Below, piece after piece: positions 1 to 5,498 of a stretch of 5,498 nt of DNA. The first letter of the stretch is position 1, and every line of letters starts with the position of its first letter. The DNA comes from Acidimicrobiales bacterium (GTDB lineage: Bacteria > Actinomycetota > Acidimicrobiia > Acidimicrobiales > Poriferisodalaceae). The stretch covers positions 1 to 5,498 of the forward strand of contig JASMKJ010000232.1 in the NCBI GenBank assembly GCA_030749275.1, in the 5' to 3' direction. Under the pieces are notes generated by a model that saw only the letters and a list, made by a program, of their open reading frames with translations, ran no database searches and was not told the origin of the DNA. The translations under genes and the position numbers were made by a program.

Positions 1-849
1 GAACTGAGCTGTGCGACTCAAATCAGTGGTAGCTGCCGTCCAGCCGTCTTCCCACAGAGTTGCGGCCGGAGACCCGATGGTGATCATGGGTTCCACCGTG
101 AATGTCATTCCCGGTGCGAATTCAAAGCGAGCTGAGGGTTCGTAATAATGAGGGATATTCGGTAGGTGATGAAAAATTTCACCTACCCCGTGACCTATGA
201 ATTCTCTTACGACGCCGAAACCAGCCGACTCAGCGTGGCTTTGGATGGCTTTACCGATATCGCTTACAACCCCTCCTGACCGCACGGCGCCTATCCCCAG
301 GTAGAGACACTCTCTAGTCGTACGAATTAGATCTCGCGAACGTTGTTCAATGTCTCCGACGGCGAAAGTTTCACTGTGGTCCCCATGAACGCCGTCAAGG
401 AAAATCGTCACGTCGCAGTTGATAATGTCGCCGTTTTGAAGCGGTCGGTCATCTGGAATTCCGTGACAAATGACTTCATTGATTGATGTACAAAGCGACT
501 TCGGATAGCCGTTGTAGTTCAAGGGACTGGGGTAACCGCCTTCGTCGATACACGCTTCATGACACACCTGGTCTAAATGATCGGTTGTTACGCCTGGGCT
601 GATTTCGCTTGCGACTTTACGTAGCACCCTTCTTGCCGCAGACCCGGCGAGGCGCATTCGTTCCAAGGTCGGTGTGTCTTTTCTTAGGTCGGCGGGAGCC
701 GTAAGCACGGGAACACCTGTCTCGGCGTAATCAGGGCGGAGTATCTCCTTAGGCACGGACCGCATTGGTGATACCTCACCCGCCACCACGGGGTCTGACC
801 TGTGGTGGGGGTGACGCATAGCTGGACGTCTCTTTTTGCGTTTCGCCAT
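1..849 (-). CDS. map: Methionine aminopeptidase, type 1c (C-terminus cut by window edge)
   Basis: Removes the initiator methionine from newly made cytosolic proteins, using a dinuclear metal centre. The reading frame read from 849 down to base 1 is 283 codons and still open, so the gene continues beyond the left edge. Visible landmarks are the ICHGIPD motif with catalytic His129, metal ligands Asp146 (NCDVT) and Asp157 (HGD), His220 (GHGVG) and Glu253 (VEPM). The last residues seen are TAQF. In relatives the next residue is the fifth ligand Glu of the EHT motif, so its absence is only an edge effect. About 15-20 residues are missing. Residues 24-41 (starting GEVSPMRSVP) match the N-terminal extension of actinobacterial type 1c enzymes. 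The start is uncertain: ATG 849 gives a basic leader (MAKRKKRR) without a clear ribosome site; ATG 819 gives a length nearer to relatives; ATG 765 has the best Shine-Dalgarno but would lose the conserved G-x-V-S-P. ATG 873 is also in frame. Family assignment is secure. Confidence 0.95.
   Translation of the reverse strand, partial: MAKRKKRRPAMRHPHHRSDPVVAGEVSPMRSVPKEILRPDYAETGVPVLTAPADLRKDTPTLERMRLAGSAARRVLRKVASEISPGVTTDHLDQVCHEACIDEGGYPSPLNYNGYPKSLCTSINEVICHGIPDDRPLQNGDIINCDVTIFLDGVHGDHSETFAVGDIEQRSRDLIRTTRECLYLGIGAVRSGGVVSDIGKAIQSHAESAGFGVVREFIGHGVGEIFHHLPNIPHYYEPSARFEFAPGMTFTVEPMITIGSPAATLWEDGWTAATTDLSRTAQF
783..808. repeat. Imperfect 26-base palindrome inside the 5' part of map
   Basis: Arms CCACCAC (783-789) and GTGGTGG (802-808) are perfect reverse complements. 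Between them lies a second, smaller palindrome, GGTC-T-GACC (792-800), offset by half a base from the outer centre. The element sits in the variable N-terminal codons of map and 70-95 bases upstream of the divergent hydrolase start. It could be an operator for the divergent pair, or a hairpin in the map leader if translation really starts at ATG 765. It could also be chance in coding DNA. I see the symmetry directly; any function is inference. Confidence 0.35.
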
Positions 850-878
850 TACGGTGAAACTACCTGAGGACATCGGGA
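850..878. promoter_or_regulatory. Short divergent intergenic gap between map and the hydrolase
   Basis: Only 29 bases separate the two upstream-most plausible start codons, which is too short for two ordinary back-to-back promoters. Promoter elements must therefore lie inside annotated coding sequence, or one or both genes start further in (map at 819 or 765, hydrolase at 921). I could not pick out a convincing -10/-35 pair on either strand. Confidence 0.3.
867..870 (+). promoter_or_regulatory. Ribosome binding site for the hydrolase start at 879
   Basis: AGGA (within TGAGGA) lies 8 bases before ATG 879. The alternative in-frame ATG at 921 has no purine-rich site before it, so this short match is the main reason to prefer 879. 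Confidence 0.45.
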
Positions 879-2090
879 ATGAGGAGACATAACTACTCGT
901 CGCGTGACAATCTGGCACCTATGAACGTCGAAATTCACGGAACAGTAAGCGAAGGTTGGGAACCCCTCCACGAAAAGTTTGTATCCAACTTTCATCATTT
1001 AGGTGAATTTGGTGCGTCTGTTTGCGTCACATTCGAAGGCGAAACCGTTGCGGACCTGTGGGCAGGGGAGCGCGACACGGAGGGAAACCCTTGGTGTGAA
1101 GACACAATCGCAGTCGTGAACTCCTGCACCAAGGGCGGGGTAGCTCTTGCTTGCCATCTTCTGGCTGACAGGGGACTGCTTGACCTCGATGCCCCAGTAT
1201 CTGAAATCTGGCCGGAATTCGCTCACGGGGCCAAAAGATCAGTTACCACTCGGATGATGCTCAACCACACCACCGGTGTGGCTGCCTTCCGAGAAGACTT
1301 GCCAAAGGGATCAGCGTTTGACTGGGACTACATGTGTGACCGGGTGGCAGCGGAAGAACCCTGGTGGCCTCCGGGAACCCGCAACGGTTATCACTTGATG
1401 TCTTTTGGATGGGTTGCCGGAGAACTGGTTCGGCGGGCTTCCGGCCGCAGCTTGGGAACCTTTTTCAAAGAAGAGGTAGCAAACCCGGCGAACGCCGATT
1501 TTTGGATCGGCTTGCCGCCGGAAGAACACCATCGTGTTTCTGAGTTAAGGCCATTCAAGCCACAGCGCGAAGAACAATTCTCTGCATTCACACGGGCCTT
1601 CCTTGCCGATGCCGATGGGTTGCAAGGCAGAGCGTGGCGAAATCGAGGGGGAGCGAAGGGGGACTCGCCAGAAGTGTGGTCTGCCGAGCTTGGCGGCGGG
1701 GGCGGAATCACCAATGCGCGCGGTCTTGCGCGGGTCTATCAGCCTTGTGCCGTGGGTGACTTTGTTAGCTCGGCTCAACTCAAACGAATGACGGACGTGT
1801 CTGTAGCCACTGAATGTGATGCGATGTTGCTGTTACCGACCCGATTTTCTGAGGGTTTTATGCTGAGAATGGACAATCACAGGTCAACAAATGGAGACCA
1901 TGATTCGGTGAACATTCGGGAAGGCGCGTTTGGTCATGTAGGAGCGGGCGGGTCAATTGGGTTCGCTGATCCGCGTCTCGGCCTCTCTATGGGCTATGTC
2001 ATGAATCAACTAGGCAAGTCTGTGTTGCTAGACGCCAGAGGCGAAGGTCTCGTTGATGTCGCCTACCAATGCGCTGATAAGCGCCCCTAG
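879..2090 (+). CDS. Serine hydrolase, beta-lactamase/esterase (EstB-like) family
   Basis: A 403-residue member of the serine beta-lactamase-like superfamily (Pfam Beta-lactamase; class C fold, related to EstB-type esterases and penicillin-binding proteins). The catalytic SxxK motif is NSCTKG with Ser82 as nucleophile and Lys85. The second-motif tyrosine is Tyr171 in GYHLMSFGW; YHx instead of YxN is usual in the esterase-like branch. The third motif region is GHVGAGG (352-358) followed by FADP. Other supporting stretches are LLADRGLLDLDAPV (94-107) and MMLNHTTGV (126-134). There is no signal peptide or membrane segment, so a cytoplasmic carboxylesterase or amidase role is more likely than cell-wall or antibiotic hydrolysis; the substrate is not readable. 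ATG 879 has a modest ribosome site, but relatives usually begin near MNVEIHGTV, which fits Met15 at 921. The gene diverges from map and is followed after 34 bases by the ATPase gene. The TAG stop lies inside a strong hairpin. Confidence 0.9.
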   Translation: MRRHNYSSRDNLAPMNVEIHGTVSEGWEPLHEKFVSNFHHLGEFGASVCVTFEGETVADLWAGERDTEGNPWCEDTIAVVNSCTKGGVALACHLLADRGLLDLDAPVSEIWPEFAHGAKRSVTTRMMLNHTTGVAAFREDLPKGSAFDWDYMCDRVAAEEPWWPPGTRNGYHLMSFGWVAGELVRRASGRSLGTFFKEEVANPANADFWIGLPPEEHHRVSELRPFKPQREEQFSAFTRAFLADADGLQGRAWRNRGGAKGDSPEVWSAELGGGGGITNARGLARVYQPCAVGDFVSSAQLKRMTDVSVATECDAMLLLPTRFSEGFMLRMDNHRSTNGDHDSVNIREGAFGHVGAGGSIGFADPRLGLSMGYVMNQLGKSVLLDARGEGLVDVAYQCADKRP

Positions 2091-2097
2091 GCGCTTA
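2078..2097 (+). terminator. Perfect 8-bp hairpin over the hydrolase stop codon
   Basis: TAAGCGCC (2078-2085) and GGCGCTTA (2090-2097) are exact reverse complements around a four-base loop CCTA (2086-2089). The TAG stop (2088-2090) falls in the loop and first stem base. No T-run follows; the ATPase ribosome site begins 11 bases later. It could be a T-less terminator or attenuator between the hydrolase and the ATPase genes, or an mRNA end-protecting or processing structure. The hairpin is visible in the sequence; the role is inferred. Confidence 0.45.
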
Positions 2098-2108
2098 CGG
2101 GACTCTTT

Positions 2109-2115
2109 GGAGGAG
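2109..2115 (+). promoter_or_regulatory. Strong ribosome binding site fixing the ATPase start
   Basis: GGAGGAG lies 9 bases before ATG 2125. It decides against the longer reading at ATG 2053, which would overlap the end of the hydrolase gene by 38 bases and add 24 residues that resemble no AAA+ sequence. Confidence 0.85.
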
Positions 2116-2124
2116 ACTACATAC

Positions 2125-3219
2125 ATGACGAAGCAGAATGATGCGGTACTCGAGGCCCTGTCTCTGGCTGTTGCTGCGCGCATCCCTGTGTTGTTGTGGG
2201 GTCCCCCCGGAGCCGGCAAGAGTTCGGCGGTGGCTTCAATGTGTGAATCTGTAGGAGCTCCCTACGAGGTTGTCATTGCCAGTATCCGTGAACCTAGCGA
2301 CTTCAGCGGACTTCCCGTAGTCAATGAACACGAAGTGGCTTTCGCTCCTCCCCGATGGGCGAAACGTCTTTCTGATGCGGGGACCGGAGTGCTATTTCTC
2401 GATGAGATTTCGACCGCTCCGCCAGCTGTGCAGGCGGCTTTGCTACGTGTGGTCTTAGAGCGGGTCGTCGGGGACCTGACCCTGCCCGAAGATCTAGCGA
2501 TAGTAGCGGCGGCAAATCCTCCCGACCAGGCGGCCGATGGATGGGACTTGTCTTCACCGCTTGCAAATCGATTTTGTCATCTTGATTGGCGGGTAGACCC
2601 TGCTGGCGTCGCCACAGGTTTGGTGGCTGGCTTTCCAGCGCCGCTTATTCCGGACCTTCCTGAAGGTTGGAAAAAACAAGTCCCTGCCAGCGCGGCATTA
2701 GTAGGCGGTTTTCTGTCCGTGAGACAATCACTCACGATACAACCCCCAGTCGAGCGCGCTCTTGCCGGAAGGGCATGGCCGAGCCCGAGAACTTGGGAAA
2801 TGGTCTCGAAGCTACTCGCAGCGGCCGAAGCCATTGACGCGTCTTCAGAAACCAAGAGAAACCTAGTCATCGGATGTGTGGGTGATGGCGCTGGTATCGA
2901 ATTTCTTACATGGCTTCAAGAGTTGGATCTGCCTGATCCCGAAGCAGCCCTTCAAGATCCGGAAGGAGCTGTGTTCCCCGAACGGGGTGACCGCCTGTAC
3001 GCTGCTCTTTCCGCGGTAGCTGGAGCTGTTGCCTCAGATCCAACCCCTGAACGGTGGGTGGCCGGCTGGCGAGTTTTGGCGAAAACCACCGCACAAGCAC
3101 CCGATGTCGGGGCAATGGCAGCCAGGGTGTTGGCGCAAATCCGACCTGAAGGAGTTAGTGCCCCACCGGAGGCGGCAGCGTTCTTACCGGTCATGCAGGC
3201 GGCTGGGCTTTTTGAATGA
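2125..3219 (+). CDS. MoxR-type AAA+ ATPase (AAA_5), partner of the VWA protein
   Basis: A 364-residue cytoplasmic AAA+ ATPase of the MoxR / dynein-related (AAA_5) group. These use ATP hydrolysis to remodel or activate partner proteins, often with a VWA-domain adaptor. Residues 1-20 lead into Walker A GPPGAGKS (26-33, Lys32). REPSDFSGLP (55-64) is the conserved loop after strand 2 in this group. Walker B is VLFLDE (89-94, Asp93-Glu94), sensor 1 is Asn131 in AAANPP, and LANRF (146-150) supplies the candidate arginine finger Arg149. Sensor 2 is in PSPRTWE (219-225, Arg222). All nucleotide-handling residues appear intact. The remaining 140 or so residues form a mainly helical lid and C-terminal domain with no motif I recognise. 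The start is set by a GGAGGAG site. The gene ends in an ATGA overlap with the VWA gene, which implies coupled translation and a joint complex. The substrate is unknown. Confidence 0.93.
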   Translation: MTKQNDAVLEALSLAVAARIPVLLWGPPGAGKSSAVASMCESVGAPYEVVIASIREPSDFSGLPVVNEHEVAFAPPRWAKRLSDAGTGVLFLDEISTAPPAVQAALLRVVLERVVGDLTLPEDLAIVAAANPPDQAADGWDLSSPLANRFCHLDWRVDPAGVATGLVAGFPAPLIPDLPEGWKKQVPASAALVGGFLSVRQSLTIQPPVERALAGRAWPSPRTWEMVSKLLAAAEAIDASSETKRNLVIGCVGDGAGIEFLTWLQELDLPDPEAALQDPEGAVFPERGDRLYAALSAVAGAVASDPTPERWVAGWRVLAKTTAQAPDVGAMAARVLAQIRPEGVSAPPEAAAFLPVMQAAGLFE

Positions 3220-4409
3220 ATTCTGAAGAGCGTCTTGTGGCAGCTCGACTGTGGGCAGCCTACAACTACCCATACTTGGCCTCGGCACTGTTCGCCCTGA
3301 GCTTTGTCCCCGATGACAAGGTCGATGGGATCGCGGGGGACGAACACTTCCGAATATATGTTGATCACGATGAAACGAGCAGCTGGGAAGTCGACATGCT
3401 TGGAGCGGAAATGGTGCACCAAGTTGGTCACTTACTTCGGGGACATGCTGCCAGGGCTAGGGAGATTGGTCTTCGAGAATCGGAACTGTTGCATTGGGTT
3501 GATGCAACAGACGCGGAAATTAACGATGACTTGATCGAGGGACATCCAATCCCCGATGAAGCAGCGACGGCAGAAGGACTTGGGTTGCCTGAGTCGTTGT
3601 TCGGGGAAGAGTACTTCTACAAAGGCACACGACGCGTCGACAATTCACGCGACTGTGGAAGTTCGGCCCACGGCAACCCACGACCCTGGGATGAACCTTC
3701 CGAAGGAAGCAGCGGCCGAGGCATTGGAGCAGAAGAACGAGACCTAATCAGACGACAAGTGGCTTCCGAAACCATTGCCCACCACCGAAACTACGGCTCA
3801 ACTCCAGATAGCTGGCTACGTTGGGCTAATGGGTTGCTTGAACCTCGAATTGATTGGCGTACGGAGCTGGGAGCGACTCTTCGCCGAGGCATAACGGAAA
3901 TAACCGGTGCTGTCGACTACAGCTACCAGCGTCCCAGTCGCAGATGGTCCTACGCGTCAAAGGTCATACTCCCCAGCTTGAGGAGTCGGCTGCCAGAAAT
4001 CTCCGTAGTGCTGGATACGAGTGCGTCAATGAGCGAAGAACTTCTAGGACAGGCCCTTGCTGAAATCGATGGCTTGATGTCTGCAGCGGGAATTCGATTC
4101 AATCTCCTAAAGGTATTTACCTGTGACTCGGCGGTGGGAACACCCCAAAGGGTTCGTCGTTCCTCCGACCTGAATCTGATTGGAGGTGGCGGCACGGACC
4201 TCAGTCAGGGAATCAACGCAGCGGTTCAAACGCGCCCCATCCCGGACTTGCTGCTCATCATGACCGATGGGTGGACACCATGGCCAGATTCTGTACCGAA
4301 CGGAATTCGAGTCGTCGCTGTTTTGATCAACGAGGATCCACCTGCTACTCCTGATTGGCTTGAGCGGGTAGAAATAAGAGAGGTCGGACCCACGGTACGA
4401 GCCATCTAG
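3216..4409 (+). CDS. Metallopeptidase-like/VWA two-domain protein (DUF2201 type)
   Basis: A 397-residue protein without signal peptide or membrane helix. Residues 1-130 resemble the putative metallopeptidase domain often fused to VWA (Pfam DUF2201 N-terminal). The metal site is VHQVGHLLRGH (67-77): His68 and His72 are kept, but the catalytic Glu of HExxH is Gln69. DATDAEINDDL (96-106) is the usual following motif and may give a third ligand. A polar, Gly/Ser-rich linker covers about 135-172. IDWRTELGATL (212-222) and DYSYQRPSRR (234-243) are typical of the segment before the VWA domain. The C-terminal VWA (about 260-397) has a complete metal-dependent adhesion site: DTSAS (Asp267, Ser269, Ser271), Thr327 in GGGGTD and Asp351 in MTDG. 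The start overlaps the ATPase stop (ATGA), and no good ribosome site precedes it, so translation is probably coupled. Inferred role: substrate adaptor or effector driven by the ATPase. The biochemical activity is unknown, and peptidase activity is doubtful. Confidence 0.9.
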   Translation: MNSEERLVAARLWAAYNYPYLASALFALSFVPDDKVDGIAGDEHFRIYVDHDETSSWEVDMLGAEMVHQVGHLLRGHAARAREIGLRESELLHWVDATDAEINDDLIEGHPIPDEAATAEGLGLPESLFGEEYFYKGTRRVDNSRDCGSSAHGNPRPWDEPSEGSSGRGIGAEERDLIRRQVASETIAHHRNYGSTPDSWLRWANGLLEPRIDWRTELGATLRRGITEITGAVDYSYQRPSRRWSYASKVILPSLRSRLPEISVVLDTSASMSEELLGQALAEIDGLMSAAGIRFNLLKVFTCDSAVGTPQRVRRSSDLNLIGGGGTDLSQGINAAVQTRPIPDLLLIMTDGWTPWPDSVPNGIRVVAVLINEDPPATPDWLERVEIREVGPTVRAI

Positions 4410-4417
4410 CGGGTCCG
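4385..4417 (+). terminator. Inverted repeat across the end of the VWA gene
   Basis: CGGACCC (4385-4391) and GGGTCCG (4411-4417) are exact reverse complements separated by 19 bases; the TAG stop (4407-4409) lies in the loop. No T-run follows and the loop is long, so it is at best a weak terminator or a processing site between the VWA and phosphatase genes. Part of the left arm is constrained by coding, so chance is possible. Confidence 0.25.
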
Positions 4418-4476
4418 TCACGAATTGTATTTGCATGAATAATGCAGTGCTTTAGTCAGAGATTTCCCAGCCGTCC

Positions 4477-4483
4477 GGAGGTG
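4477..4483 (+). promoter_or_regulatory. Ribosome binding site for the GTG start of the phosphatase
   Basis: GGAGGTG lies 9 bases before GTG 4493, an almost ideal Shine-Dalgarno. The upstream in-frame ATG at 4442 has no such site, so this element argues that the first 17 codons of the longest frame are leader sequence. Confidence 0.7.
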
Positions 4484-4492
4484 GAGACGGGA

Positions 4493-5143
4493 GTGACAGT
4501 CACATCGAATGAATCGAACATTCAGGCTGTCTTGTTTGATTGGGGAGGGGTCATAACTCTCCCGCCAGGGCCGGTTATCGAAAAGCTCTATAGGGATGTG
4601 CAGGTGGACCAAGAAAAATTACGGTCGCGTCGCAAGGAATATCGAGACGATGATCCAGAGTCGCAATTCGCCCGTCTAGAACGAGGAGAGATGAGTCTGC
4701 AGGCTTATCTCTCCTGGTCCCGTAAGGACCTACCAGGAGCCGAGCTCATATGGGATCCAGCGAGCAATCATTTCTTATTTGATCATTTGACAGTGGTAGA
4801 GGAAGTAGTGCAACGCATCTCAGAGCTAAGAGACCGAGGCTTCGTCACTGGGCTTCTTACAAACAACATCGCTGAAGCTTGGCCCGCTGTGACTGAAGGG
4901 TTAGCTGTAGAGACACTTTTCGACGTCGTAATTAACTCGGCCTTTGTGGGCATGCGCAAACCAGAACACCGAATCTATTTACATGCGGTCCAACAGTTGG
5001 GGGTGCGAGCGGAGGACGTCGTTTTCCTAGATGACAATCAAGGCAACGTGAAAGCAGCTCGCGCCTGTGGTTTAAATGCTATTCGAGTCAATCAACCGGT
5101 AGCTGCCCTGCAACAACTCGAGCGGGCGCTTGAAGAGCTTTAG
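4493..5143 (+). CDS. HAD-superfamily (subfamily IA) phosphatase, epoxide-hydrolase-N-terminal-like
   Basis: A 216-residue hydrolase (233 if started at ATG 4442) of the haloacid dehalogenase superfamily, in the branch containing the N-terminal phosphatase domain of soluble epoxide hydrolase and E. coli YihX. These usually dephosphorylate small metabolites in the cytosol using Mg2+. In the 216-residue numbering, motif I is LFDWGGV with nucleophile Asp16. The second Asp of the general DxD motif is Gly18, which is normal for this branch. Motif II is LLTNN (Thr123), motif III is GMRKPE (Lys156), and motif IV is FLDDN (Asp180, Asp181). The residues between motifs I and II (ARLERGEMSLQAYL region) form the small helical cap expected of type IA enzymes. 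GTG 4493 is chosen for its strong ribosome site. The gene follows the VWA gene by 83 bases and may be in the same transcript; a link to the ATPase machine is not shown by sequence. The substrate cannot be read. Confidence 0.9.
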   Translation: MTVTSNESNIQAVLFDWGGVITLPPGPVIEKLYRDVQVDQEKLRSRRKEYRDDDPESQFARLERGEMSLQAYLSWSRKDLPGAELIWDPASNHFLFDHLTVVEEVVQRISELRDRGFVTGLLTNNIAEAWPAVTEGLAVETLFDVVINSAFVGMRKPEHRIYLHAVQQLGVRAEDVVFLDDNQGNVKAARACGLNAIRVNQPVAALQQLERALEEL

Positions 5144-5163
5144 TTGCTAGCCACTCAACTGAA
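5139..5163. terminator. Weak stem-loop in the convergent gap
   Basis: TTTAGTTG (5139-5146) can pair with CAACTGAA (5156-5163), with one G-U pair and a nine-base loop. It spans the stop codons of both the phosphatase and the enoyl-CoA hydratase genes, where a shared bidirectional terminator would be expected. A T-rich stretch follows on the plus strand (5169-5179). The stem is AT-rich and weak, so this is a low-confidence call. Confidence 0.25.
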
Positions 5164-5498
5164 ATTCGGTTTTCTCTTCTCCATTATCGCGGCATGCCCT
5201 TCTCGAACGTCAGGGCCGGTAAATCCCAACATCTCTAGAGCGACAGAAGTGTCAAAAGCTGGTCCTGCTGACCGAAGCCAGTTGTTCAAGCTGTACTTTG
5301 TCCACCGAATGGCTGATTGGCTTCCGCTGGCCAACTTCCGGGCGATGGTGTAAGCCTCGTTGATTACCTCTTCGTCATCGACACAGACACTTGCTAAGCC
5401 CATAGCCTCGGCTTCTTCCCCAGACATCGAATCGCAGGTCAATAAGTAGTACTTTGCCTTCGCCATTCCGCATAAAAGGGGCCAAATGATCGCAGCGT
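5155..5498 (-). CDS. Enoyl-CoA hydratase/isomerase family protein, C-terminal part (start outside window)
   Basis: The frame is open at the right edge and runs 113 codons to a TGA at 5157-5155. It begins at the edge with [10 protein letters not shown], so the internal ATG at 5466 is not the start; more than half of the gene, including both oxyanion-hole segments, lies outside. The visible part matches the C-terminal third of the crotonase fold: the helix-strand after the active site ([22 protein letters not shown], where SGEEA-x-x-x-GL is the conserved step), then VDDEEV, the trimerisation helices, and the ending [19 protein letters not shown], whose D-x-x-EG and KR-x-P-x-F are family hallmarks. 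Crotonases act on acyl-CoA thioesters, for example hydrating enoyl-CoA in beta-oxidation; the exact reaction cannot be judged without the catalytic residues. It is transcribed towards the phosphatase gene with an 11-base gap and is probably unrelated to that operon. Confidence 0.92.
   Translation of the reverse strand, partial: AAIIWPLLCGMAKAKYYLLTCDSMSGEEAEAMGLASVCVDDEEVINEAYTIARKLASGSQSAIRWTKYSLNNWLRSAGPAFDTSVALEMLGFTGPDVREGHAAIMEKRKPNFS

Noticed and set aside
1..3. Methionine aminopeptidase lacking its fifth metal ligand (Glu of EHT)
   Set aside because: The visible frame stops at TAQF because the window ends there; the Glu would be the very next codon. It is an edge effect, not a defect.
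1389..1397. Second catalytic motif YHL instead of YxN in the serine hydrolase
   Set aside because: Esterase-like members of the beta-lactamase superfamily commonly have Tyr-His here; the nucleophile, Lys and Tyr are all present.
2053..2124. Longer ATPase start at ATG 2053
   Set aside because: It overlaps the hydrolase gene and runs through the hairpin, while ATG 2125 has an excellent ribosome site and begins directly before the AAA+ fold.
2952..3431. 159-codon open frame on the minus strand
   Set aside because: It lies antisense to the ATPase and VWA genes, shows no recognisable domain, and has the composition of a shadow of the coding strand.
2125..4409. The ATPase-VWA pair as a phage-defence or conflict system
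   Set aside because: MoxR-VWA modules do occur in NTPase-based conflict systems, but here there is no effector nuclease, toxin, protease effector or mobile-element context; the neighbours are ordinary metabolic genes.
4107..4436. 109-codon open frame on the minus strand
   Set aside because: It is antisense to the VWA domain, whose motifs are clear on the plus strand; no domain or ribosome site supports it.
4538..4546. HAD motif I with Gly in place of the second Asp (DWGGV)
   Set aside because: This substitution is usual in the epoxide-hydrolase-N-terminal/YihX-like branch of the superfamily, so it does not suggest an inactive enzyme.
5155..5466. A complete short gene starting at ATG 5466
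   Set aside because: The frame continues to the window edge with residues typical of enoyl-CoA hydratases ([10 protein letters not shown]), so this ATG is internal and the gene is only partly in view.

Overview
The window looks like chromosomal DNA from a moderately GC-rich member of the Actinomycetota, probably an uncultured lineage such as Acidimicrobiia. The main pointer is the methionine aminopeptidase: it has the N-terminal extension with a G-x-V-S-P-x-R-x-V-P stretch that characterises the actinobacterial type 1c enzymes. The phylum call rests on family knowledge and the class call is a guess. I see no mobile element, CRISPR array, tRNA, rRNA or sign of recent transfer. Coding density is high and no gene-free stretch exceeds about 120 bases.

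Layout from left to right. (1) 1-849, minus strand: methionine aminopeptidase (map), with the C-terminal end cut off by the window edge. (2) From 879 to 5143, four genes run on the plus strand: a serine hydrolase of the beta-lactamase/esterase family (879-2090); a MoxR-type AAA+ ATPase (2125-3219); a two-domain protein with an N-terminal metallopeptidase-like domain and a C-terminal von Willebrand A (VWA) domain (3216-4409); and a HAD-superfamily phosphatase (best start GTG 4493, ending 5143). (3) 5155-5498, minus strand: the C-terminal part of an enoyl-CoA hydratase/isomerase that begins outside the window and converges on the phosphatase gene with an 11-base gap.

The ATPase and the VWA protein form the functional core. 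Their reading frames overlap in an ATGA junction, the ATPase keeps its Walker A, Walker B, sensor 1 and sensor 2 elements, and the VWA domain keeps a full metal-dependent adhesion site. By analogy with other MoxR-VWA pairs (RavA-ViaA, CbbQ-CbbO, the I and D subunits of magnesium chelatase), the two probably act together as an ATP-driven remodelling or metal-handling machine, with the target unknown. The metallopeptidase-like domain carries HQxxH where HExxH is expected, so it may bind metal without cutting peptides. The serine hydrolase and phosphatase may be co-transcribed with the pair, but a strong hairpin over the hydrolase stop codon and an 84-base gap before the phosphatase leave that open. 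map and the hydrolase are divergent, with only 29 bases between their upstream-most plausible start codons.
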